The translations under genes and the position numbers were made by a program. A stretch of DNA of 64,000 bases from Maylandia zebra (Eukaryota; Chordata; Actinopteri; Cichliformes; Cichlidae), in NCBI RefSeq assembly GCF_041146795.1, contig NC_135176.1:13884286-13948285 (forward strand), read 5' to 3'. This document shows positions 22,736 to 32,700 of this stretch, in pieces. Below the pieces are notes generated by a model. It was not told the origin of the DNA and did no database searches. It was given only the letters and a program-made list of their open reading frames with translations. Numbering within the stretch: the stretch's first letter is position 1; each line of letters begins with the position of its first letter.

Positions 22736-24317
22736 TGTCACGGGGTGGAGAGGGACAAGTTACCTAAGATATTTTTATTGTGCATGTTTGGTTGTGTTTT
22801 ACTTTCTTTAATATTGTATAGTGTTGTATTCTTATGGGTTTTATTGCATGTTTTATGGTATTCATCGGTGACTTGTCCTGGAAAGTCTCCGCCCTCCTTG
22901 ATTATGAACCCAACACACCTGTGAGGTCCCGGAGGCCAATAAGAGTGATGGGAGACGAGAGAGAAGACACTGATGGTGGAGTGAGGACTGGGAGAGTGAA
23001 CGGTATCAGGCGGTGGCGGCGGCCACAAGCCCAGACGGGCTGGTGCCGCTTGGTTTGCCACAGGAAAGCGGTGGCAGAGTTGAGAGCTCTGCCCATTCGG
23101 GAAACCGGAACAGAAACATTGATAGGGCGGCGAGACGCCGCCGGGTTTTCCCTTGGCGGCTCCACTGCTCAATCCGTCTGGAGGAAGGTTTCCTTCCTTC
23201 GCACAAAACCACTGTGGAAGTAGAATCAGCCTTCCGCCTCCGTTACATAATTGGCGTCGTCGACAGAATCCGGTCAAGAGCAGTTGGGGTAGCTGAGGGA
23301 ATAGCAACTTTGATGATGTATGTGTATTCTGGTGCCCCGGTATTTTTGAAGTTTAAAGGGTTAGACAAAAGAAGAAGGATGGATTGTTGGAGCCAAAGCC
23401 AAGGACCCCTGAGCAGATGGGTATGGATAATGTGCGCAGGTATGAGTGTTGCCCACAAGAAGAGTAAATGAGGAACTTTCGACCGAGGTTGCCATGGGAG
23501 GTCAGCTGCAGGGTTGCAGGAAGTGGGGTTATGGGTTGCTGCTAGGCAGCAGTGCTTGGGATGAAGCATGAAGCCCAGGTTAGGCCTGGAAGTATCCCCA
23601 CAGTGGCAGCGAGGTGCAGCTTAGGACCTAATGGTTTCCGGGTAGCTATGCTATGGAATGCGAAATGGTTCGCTTGTTGTGGAACTGGACAGAATGGCGC
23701 ACTTTGTATTTTTCCTTGGGGGCCGAACAAAAAAGAAAGAAACCAGACTCCAAGAAGGTTGCAGGACCGCAAGTTGGGCCTTAGCAGGGACTGCTAATAT
23801 TTTAGTGTGGGGGGATGTCACGGGGTGGAGAGGGACAAGTTACCTAAGATATTTTTATTGTGCATGTTTGGTTGTGTTTTACTTTCTTTAATATTGTATA
23901 GTGTTGTATTCTTATGGGTTTTATTGCATGTTTTATGGTATTCATCGGTGACTTGTCCTGGAAAGTCTCCGCCCCTCCTTGATTATGAACCCAACACACC
24001 TGTGAGGTCCCGGAGGCCAATAAGAGTGATGGGAGACGAGAGAGAAGACACTGATGGTGGAGTGAGGACTGGGAGAGTGAACGGTATCAGGCGGTGGCGG
24101 CGGCCACAAGCCCAGACGGGCTGGTGCTGCTTGGTTTGCCACAGGAAAGCGGTGGCAGAGTTGAGAGCTCTGCCCATTCGGGAAACCGGAACAGAAACAT
24201 TGATAGGGCGGCGAGACGCCGCCGGGTTTTCCCACTGCTCAATCCGTCTGGAGGAAGGTTTCCTTCCTTCGCACAAAACCACTGTGGAAGTAGAATCAGC
24301 CTTCCGCCTCCGTTACA
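22736..24317 (+). mobile_element. LTR retrotransposon fossil, Gypsy-like, non-coding
   Basis: Two direct long terminal repeats, 22736-23247 (512 bases) and 23816-24317 (502 bases), begin TGTCACGGGG and end CCGTTACA. A 568-base inner part lies between them (23248-23815). It starts with ATTGGCGTCGTCGACAG, a primer-binding-site-like stretch, and ends in a purine run GTGGGGGGA, a typical polypurine tract. TTTG flanks both sides as a probable 4-base target duplication. The two LTRs are almost identical, so the insertion looks young. The inner part is far too short for gag and pol, so the copy is broken or was always a passenger that depended on a relative. Family assignment is inferred from end structure only. 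Confidence 0.8.
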
Positions 24318-24959
24318 TTTGCGTACATAAGATTTTCTGGAGGAGGACCGACATTTGTTTAGAACTCTTAAAGATGTCGAAGAAGCTCCTTTAAGCAATT
24401 ACTGTGATGTTCCTCCACCTCCAAAGAAATGTCAGGAGTCCGAACCACAAAAGAAGCACGTATTTTCGGAAAAGTAGTTGCAGGAGGTGAGCTGGCTTCA
24501 AACAAATGATGAACGCACAGAGATGTGGTGCGGAATGTGCCGTGAAAATTTAATAAATGACAAATTAAAAAGGCATGAACATTTTTTTCTGTATCGAAAA
24601 AATATCGAACCGAACCGTGAATTTTGTGTATCGTTGCACCCCTAATATATAGGTATACTATCATGCAGAACTAAAAGTCCAAGCATCTAGACTGCTCTGG
24701 CGTCTATTTACTGTTGTGCAAAAAACAGAAGGTGTAGACATTCCCAAAACTCTACATGTTAAGACCTATTACAAAAAGATTTAGTCCTTCATAGGTTCTA
24801 AAATTAATTAAAGAAAATCTCAGATGAACATCAATATGAATCAATATTTATTTGTCACAAACTAAGTGAAAAAGAAGGCGCTCTGTGGGGAAAAACAAAG
24901 TAGGCCTACAGCCAGTTATTCAGTAGCCTGTAGCCTTTAGCAATAACTAAAAGGAATTG

Positions 24960-25425
24960 TTTTCCATGCAATTTTATCAGTTCCTCACATCGTTTTAGAG
25001 TCATTTGTACCACTTTTCTTTGTGGGTGTTTATTTATGCACAGCTTTCTTAAGGTCCTGCCACAGCATTTTAGTCAGGTTGAGGTCTGAGCTTTGATTCG
25101 ACTATTGCAACATCTTGGTTCTTTTCTTTCGTTTCCTTTGTAGAGTTGCTGCTGTGCTTGAGATTTTTGTCCTGTTGCAGTCTGAGTCAAGTTTTAGTTG
25201 TTGACAGATAACAGATCGCCTCACGTTTGACCCTCGAATGCTCTGGTATACAGAAGAGCTCGCGGTTGACTCAATGACTGCAAGATGCCCAGGTCCTGTG
25301 GCTGCAAAACAAGCCCAAATTTTCAGTCCTCCGCCACTGTGTTTGACAGTTAGTATGAGGTGTTTGTGCTGACTTGCTGTGTTTGCTTTTCACCAGATGT
25401 GAGAGTACTTTGTTTTTCATGTGGC
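24960..25425 (-). mobile_element. Tc1-like transposase fossil, family D
   Basis: Minus-strand frame shows KSKHSKSAQTPHTNCQTQWR followed by GLFCSHRTWASCSH, a decayed version of the HxHLxxTVKHGGG-LMIWACFAATGPG block of Tc1 transposase. The plus strand carries AGGTCCTGCCACAGCAT and GCAAAACAAGCCCAAAT, also familiar from this element. Decayed fragment. Confidence 0.65.
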
Positions 25426-27266
25426 TGCATATGTGGTAGAAAATAAAGAGAAGCATAAGAGGTCCTCTTTTAAGCACCCCCATGAGGCGTCTACAAGTAA
25501 ATCAATTATATATGACAACAAAAAATAATGCTCATGATATCACATTGATGTCATCGAGGTTATTTATGCTGGGAATGTGGGGTTTAAGTGCAAACTGGGT
25601 AAATTGCATTTTGGGAAGTGTAGGATCCAGAGGTTTTGAAGCCATTCGTACCACAGGGCCTTTACAGCTTTGTGTCCTGCATCTGTCATTATTTATTGAC
25701 ATAGCTGATAAATATAAAAACATCTGTTAGTATAAAACATCCCTTTGTATTGCATTCTTGGGGTATTTTGGGGTACTGTTTATGTCTATATAAAGCAACT
25801 GCTCACACTGAAACTGTGTTGGCAGATTCAAGCACAACTGGCTGTGATTAATTACTCATCGACTGATCAGACTCAAAGGGGAATTTGTAGTTGCTTTGGT
25901 AGTTATCCTTCTGACTTTTTCCTGATAACAGATTCTTTTAGAATTGCAGAAGGAGCCTGAGGTAACAGCATGAAGCCAGGATTCATCGCCTGCACAACGG
26001 TAATGCGGGAAAAGAAATGATCAGATTCATCTGCTTTATTAATTACATAATCTAAAATTTTCACATGTTGGCACAAACACAAACAAAGAAAAGGAAGGTG
26101 TATGTCCCAAAAGAGCTGGTGAAAAAAGTGGAAGGTTTACCAACTAAGTGCATCTGAGTTATTTTTTCACAATCTCGTGAAGAGTTCTTGGAGAGATCTC
26201 CAAGTTTGTGATGAGGTCAGTAAACGCCTAGAGTGTACTTGGAATAGACAGCCATCAGAGGGACTGATTATTCCCAAAAATGTGGAAAACTAACATGTGT
26301 AACAAACCTCTTGCACAAGAGTACATGTCTATTTTTCTTCCAGCATTAAAGAATTACAACATGACAGCACTGGACTGCAAGTACTAATCATTATCATTTC
26401 TAAATTACTTTGTAACAGCAATCTGGTCAAACAAAATAAGTTCATGCTAGGACTTCCTGGCTGCAGAACAAAATCCATAATGTTAGTGAAAGCAACAACA
26501 AGTCTCAGGGCACTTTAATGGAGTCGCACCCAAGCCTGGATAGGGAGTAAAAGTGCAATTTGAGAGTCAATAATGAAAACAATCTGATCATTTATAATCT
26601 ATTTAGCATCGAGGATTTTCAGCAGCTGTTGTGTCCAATACTGTGGAATATCGCTGCAGCTCAGACAAGCTCGGCTGTGTGGAGCTGAGCTCCACTGGAC
26701 TGGAAAAGAGTATTTCTGTAGAAGGGTGTCTCTGCCATTTGGCACAGGCTCCTCATTACCAGCAAAAATATAGTTAAGGATGAAAAGACCTGAACAAGGC
26801 CATCAGACTGGAGACCAGGTGTTTGCCTGATAGCACTGAGCAGCACTGTACCGATTGTTTTCACTGTGTCAAACTGTTCATCCATCAAGACTAACTTTTT
26901 AGTGAAAAAATAATAGAACACTGCTTTAAACTAATTACAATGCTGAAAGTTGTTTATCGCTAAGATTTGTGTGACACCACAATGACAGCGATTCTCATGC
27001 TAGAGCTCAGTGATTGATTTCATTAAAACATATCACTGGAACCCAATGCTGACTCTTCCACACACAAAACTAAAAGAGTTCCTTCTGCATGCACTCCATT
27101 GCTATGGTGAGCAGCTACTGTAATTTTTTTCACTGTTTTTATTATTAGGCATGTTTCCCGGGGGCAAGGTTTCAGAAATTCACAGTAGTTATACAACACA
27201 ACCACAACACCATGTTAAAGCAGCGCACGCCCAATCATGCAGACACCCCGGTTTCAATAACTAAGC
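25426..27266. other. no gene recognised
   Basis: Intergenic sequence. The block near 26100-26290 is mildly reminiscent of transposon DNA, but I cannot place it. Confidence 0.4.
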
Positions 27267-28239
27267 ACTATCTTCTGTTGTCAAAGGAGCTTGCAAAGAA
27301 AAGCGTCTGGACTTCTTTAAGTTACTTGAAGACGTTTCACCTCTCATCCGAGAAGCTTCCACCAGCGAGGGAGGATAAGAAGGACAGACGCAACAACATT
27401 GTCATCCCCTATGTAGCCGGTGTATCAGAAAAACTCAGGAGGGTTTTCTCCAAGCATGACATCCCGGTGCATTTCAGACCCAGCAACACGCTCAGACAAA
27501 AACTGGTTCACCCGAAAGACAAAACGCCAAAACACAGACTTAACAATGTGGTGTATGCTGTACAGTGCAGCGAGGAATGCCCAGACCTCTACATTGGAGA
27601 GACCAAGCAGCCACTTCACAAGCGCATGGCACAACACAGAAGAGCCACCTCCACAGGACAAGACTCAGCAGTCCATCTGCATCTTAAGGATAAAGGACAC
27701 TCTCTCAAGGATGCCAATGTTCACATTTTGGACAGAGAGGACAGATGGTTTGAAAGAGGAGTGAAAGAAGCCATCTATGTCCACTGTGAGCGACCATCTT
27801 TGAACAGAGGCGGGGGTTTACGACACCAACTCTCTGCCATCTATAATCCAGTTTTGAGATCCCTTCCCAGACGCCTTAACGCCCACTCACATCCTGGGCC
27901 ATCTGATCTCAGGAATTCGCATGATAAGGTGGGGCCAGGTTTCACAATGAACTCACCCGAAACTCTGGCTGATTGGGACCCACACCCAATTTCACACCTT
28001 GGCTCAGGCGATTAGAGGATCATCAGGGGGTCCTTTTGTCCCTCTGTGGGGGGAAACTCCCACTAGGTTTATATCTGGGACTCTCCACCATTTGACCTTA
28101 GATCTGAAGAAGCTTCTCGGATGAGAGGTGAAACGTCTTCAAGTAACTTAAAGAAGTCCAGACGCTTTTCTTTGCAAGCTCCTTTGACTACGATGACCTG
28201 GATGACTGAGAACCTTCACAGACATACTATCTTCTGTTG
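27267..28239 (+). mobile_element. Penelope-like element, 5'-truncated, GIY-YIG endonuclease end
   Basis: The element itself is 27281-28225. A 14-base target duplication (ACTATCTTCTGTTG) flanks it at 27267-27280 and 28226-28239. Inverted 80-base copies lie at 27280-27359 and 28109-28188, a common feature of Penelope terminal repeats. An open frame from about 27281 to 28015 encodes the C-terminal GIY-YIG nuclease: NNVVYAVQCSEECPDLYIGE carries the YAV/YIG core, and later blocks RMAQHRRA, HILDREDRWFERGVKEAIYV and PSLNRGGGLRHQLS fit the Neptune/Penelope nuclease. The reverse transcriptase part is missing, so it cannot move alone. Confidence 0.9.
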
Positions 28240-29060
28240 TGTTTACATTTTTGATCAAACTGAAAAAGACAGTGAAATGCAGAATTAAATTATAACCAAG
28301 CTGCTTTTATCCTAAAGATCCTGGAGCAGCATGTTAACCCTCAGAGTACATCTTACTTGTGGTTCCCACTGTTTCCGGGAGCATAATGAGAGGCAGAACC
28401 AGGCTCCAGGTTTGGGTTTGGAAGGCAGACTCTCTCTGTTCTAACATTAGGCTTCAAAATTTCCTTCTATGGCTGGATCAGGTGACTCTGATCCATTGTT
28501 TGTGCTGCATTAGGCCCATTCTGCCTGTTCTTCGTCTCTTCTGTGTCTTCCCCTCCCGAGATCAACACCTCAGCTGTTCCTCGGCTCGTTCCATAAAAGT
28601 TTTATCACCTTTTTCCCTACAACCTCCTCGCATGTTGAATCTGGGTCCCGTCTTAAACCGAACCCCCTGCCAGAGCACGCTTTTTTGTTTAGCGTAAGAA
28701 ATGCATAAATGTTTTATGATTCAATCCATACAGGAGCAGAAAAATGTCCCGACATGAATGTAAAAACCCAGAATCCCTGCACCCAGTATCTTCAGAGTGC
28801 CAAGTGATTTATTCCACAGGGGCTGAACATGCATTCCACATCTGCACGCTGCACTCGAGACAAATAATCAAAATCATATGATGGACAAGACCATGAAATC
28901 AAAAAGGGAATGAGCAACGAAAACAAACAACTACCACTCTCAACTCGTAGTAATACCGCACATTGGCATCGAAACCTAAATCATTCTGCACTGCAGAAGT
29001 CTGTTCAAAGTTACGAAAAGATAATAATCAGCCACATAATCATTTTTGAAAATCTCATAT
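28240..29060. other. no gene recognised
   Basis: Intergenic sequence with no recognised repeat or gene. Confidence 0.4.
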
Positions 29061-29162
29061 ATGTGTGAATGTGTGTGTGAATGGGTGGATGACTGGATAT
29101 GTAAAGCGCTTTGGGGTCCTTAGGGACTAGTAAAGCGCTATATAAATACAGGCCATTTACCA
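29061..29162 (+). repeat. SINE 3' fragment
   Basis: Matches the last 100 bases of the SINE at 6145-6432 (GTAAAGCGCTTTGGGGTCCT and the following CTATATAAATACAGGCC). The tRNA-like head is missing. Confidence 0.85.
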
Positions 29163-29740
29163 TATAAAAGGTGAGTGAGAGGGTGATGCACAATACCCAT
29201 GGAGAATAGCTGATTGGGAACCATTAGAGGGTGTACAACATTTTCAAATACAGCAGGGCTTGATGTGGACTTTGTTGCACTGTTAATCTACCCCAGTGTT
29301 CCTTCAACAGAACAGGGTGTTTGCATATAAATGTGCACAAACAGTCTAAAACACCTCTCCTCACCCAAAACAAAACAAAAAGAGAGAAAAAGCTCTCTCT
29401 ACTTTCTGTTTTTGCAATGAGCTCTACTGACAAACTCCTAATGAATACAATGCATTCATCCTGGATGGATTCTGGTCACAGCCGTGGCGGCACAGCTGCT
29501 CAGAACTGTCAGGCTTACGGGGAGCAGACAGTGGCACACTTTTTTAGTTACAATTAGACACACTTGCATCTGCTACAGCTTTGTGAACTCTGCACTTCAA
29601 CTCTAGAGCTGATAGTCGAGGAAAACATTGCTCGATTTACTTATTTCTACTCACAGTAATACAAAGAAAACATTTCAAGCCAAAGAAAATCTGCTCGGCT
29701 AATTATTTGGATGTGACTGTTAAACAGATGGAGATTCAAC

Positions 29741-32700
29741 TCAGATTTGGTCAGAGTCTCTGTCAGACTTGATGGCGGCTTCTTGCTCCATTGTTTTCGC
29801 GTGGACCATCTTATATGTTCTTTTCATGTCCCTCATCAGCGAGAGAGCTTCCTTATATTCTTGCTTACTGACACCTCTGCTTTGTAGGGTAGTGGCTGGA
29901 CAGAAAACAGAGTGTTATTTAAAGAAAGAGGGCTTTACAGGGGAAATATGTTGACATTCACTGCGTATAAGTAGGAAATGTGCATACCTAAAGGGACCAC
30001 TTTTACTGTTTTACTCTCTCTGATTTCTTTGATCATGTCCTCTACCCTTTCAGTCAGCTGCTTCACAGGTTTCAGAGGTGGCAGCTCCTTAATCTGTGTG
30101 CAGTAATTAATAAAAACGTAGTTAAAGTCGCTCGGTTTATTGCAATTTACGAGCCTGCAAATGAAGTTTGCGTGGCTAAACATCAAACCCTTTTCTCTCG
30201 CTCCCTGTACGGCGTCTGGATGCTGTCGAGCTTTGGTTTCGAGTCCCTGTAAACATGGAGATTCTTCAGTGTGTGCTCCAGCATCCGAACAGCTGTTTGA
30301 ATTCCTGCACAAAGAAAGGAAGAGAGAAAGAAAGCATCAGTATTCTCCACGGTCCCGCTGTATAGCCAAACTTTACTGGCTTTGAAACAATTGACAAAAA
30401 AACGAAATGGCTGCAGATGAAAATACATTCCTCCTTCCTCACCACTGAGCTTGAGCACACGAGGGTTCGGTTCGACATCCATCAAGAAATCAAACTGCTT
30501 TCTCTCCTTGCTGTCTGCAGTTTCTTTGTCTTCAGGAAGAAGACCAAATTCAAACTCAGGTCCATCTGCTGCCTGAGCATGAAATAACACTGACTACGTT
30601 AAAATGCTGCGGCATTAACTAACATTTAAAAAACTTGGTAAAATGATGGATTTTTATATCCCAATGAGGAAAACTACTGAAGAACATACCTGAGTAAGAA
30701 AGAAGGGTTTTCTTTTTTCATGGAAGGTGTGGTTTCTGCTGTTTTTGCCTTCATTTTTGCCAGCCTGGCTTTGTGGATTCAGCAGTATTAGCTTCTTTGA
30801 CACCTTTGGTATTTTTTCATCCACCTCCAATATGAAAACATTGAAAACATAATGATTCATTCACTGAAATGGAACTTTACAGTGATTAATACAAAAGCAA
30901 AAAGCTTGATAACACACACCAGACTTATTTTTATCCATTTCTGAGCAATCAATCATTAAGTTGGCCTTGAAGACCTTAGTGCATGCAAATCCACTTTTAA
31001 TGGATTGTTAGCATGACCCCACTCTACGCCCTTACAGAGTTTTATCAGAATTCATAAAAAACGATCAAGTTTAGAGGCAAACGCTACCAAAAATATGACC
31101 ACCTTGGAGTCAATCACACGTCCTTTCTGCAAAATCACTAAACCTAAGACTCCAGCCTGGACATTGATACAGCAAAATTCAACGGATCGTGATCAAACAC
31201 AAAAAAGTCCAACCTTCCATTTTGGTTCAGTGGACACTTTCAGCGGGCGCTTCACAACCTCCGGTGTTTTCTTCTGCTTTATTGTTATTCCAAGTCTCTC
31301 CTGCATGTAGGCCAGCAAGGGAGGATCTCCTGTATTTAAACAAAGACATGATGAGGTTGTTTCTGAAGCCCCGAACACCTATTTTAAAATGATTCTTTAC
31401 AGGAGGAATATTACCTCTCCTCCGCGTGGTTATGGGGTTGAACTGAATATCAATTTCACGAAGCTTTGGGAAAAGAGTGGCAGCCATCAGTGCTTCCTCC
31501 TTAGCAACCTGATGAGAAACCACCGGTGTGTCACGCTACCTCATTTCCCAAAAATAGTGGATTTATTTATAAAAAGCAGCAGCACACCTTGTTGTCAGCT
31601 AGGTTGAGGTACTGCAGCGCTGGAAGAGGTAAACTGGATTCTTTGCGGTTCTGCTCCCAGTTGTGTTTGCGAAAGATCTAGAGTGACCACGAGACACGCA
31701 AGTTTAATGGGAGAATAACACCGAGCTACAGTGATGACACATCTAAAAGATCATGGACGAATTACCTCTGAGATTCTTGTCAAATACTGATCGGAAGGCT
31801 CCGAGTGAGCGAGTGCTGGATCGGGAGAGATATTTTTAAAGGAAATTTTGGACACACATGTGAATTACACAAAGCTGATGCCGAGTATTTACCCTCTTCC
31901 TCCTCTTCTTCAGTGGCAGTCTGCACAGGTTTGGAAAAACCCACCAGTTGCATGAACGGTATTTCAGAAATGCAGTTCCCCTGTAGGCTTAAATGCTTTA
32001 GCCTGTAATCAACAATTAAAAATGCTTAATGAGCGTTTCCACTAATTTGCTGTGCCTTGTGATAAAGGAGTCCATGTTAAGAAACACTTTTATTTAAAAG
32101 TGCAATTTCTCACTTGCACTGTGACGCACAAAGGCTGGCAATATGCATGCAGACTTTTTAAAAGTGCATTTATAATGAATATTTTGTATGCAAAAAGTCT
32201 TTACAGGAAAACTTACAGACCTCGTTAGGTTTTTAAGGCTCCTGAAGACTCCAGAGGTCAGTTCATTATCATCAAGCATCAGGACTTCTAGAGCTTGAAA
32301 GCATGTGTCTTCATCTTTAGCCGGCCTACACGTAAACGAAGAAATGCTAAATGTGTGTGATGATACAATTAAAGTGAAATAAGATTTTATGTATCTATTT
32401 TCATCAGTGACTTTGGTAAACCATTCAACCCCTCATTTACACAAATCAGCCAATCACAGGGCAGCAGCTCGCTGCCTCTAGCCATGTGGTCATGGTCAAG
32501 ACAACCTGCTGAAGTTCAATACGAGCATCAGAATGTTTACAGAGGTTGACCTCAAAGAGAGAAAACATCCCTTGACTGGCAGGTCTCTGGGAGAAAGTGC
32601 TGTTGATGGTGGAGGTCAAAGGAGAATATCCAGACTGCTTCGAGCTGATAAGAAGGCAAGGGCAACTCAAATATCCACTCTTTACAACCAAGCTCCTGTG

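Larger units (their letters stand above)
21126..24644. mobile_element. hAT-like DNA transposon, non-autonomous, with a nested LTR element
   Basis: A 3.5 kb unit with 16-base perfect terminal inverted repeats: TAGGGGTGCAACGATA at 21126-21141 and its complement ending at 24644. Subterminal GTTCG/CGGTTCGG blocks are also mirrored at both ends. This end sequence is familiar from fish hAT-type elements; the superfamily call rests on that and is not proven, because the target site lies in TA-rich DNA. Inside are a long hairpin (21236-21357), a TG microsatellite (22409-22451), a short frame near 22478-22615 with KRKSYDKSDYKAKRKCSF that resembles the start of hAT-derived zinc-finger proteins, and a later LTR retrotransposon insertion (22736-24317). 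Without the LTR insertion it is about 1.9 kb, too short to encode a full transposase. Confidence 0.65.

Noticed and set aside
22738-24398. Several open frames of 80-195 codons on both strands
   Set aside because: They lie in the duplicated LTRs and flanks; both strands are open because of base composition, and none shows a retroviral or host domain.
27212-27280. Start of the 267-codon frame as the start of a host gene
   Set aside because: The first codons lie in the flank left of the target duplication; the coding part is the Penelope nuclease.
32221-32226. Alternative donor GT four bases downstream in XRRA1 exon 7
   Set aside because: Only the donor at 32221 keeps the frame into the next exon (Leu-Thr-Arg-Leu-Lys).
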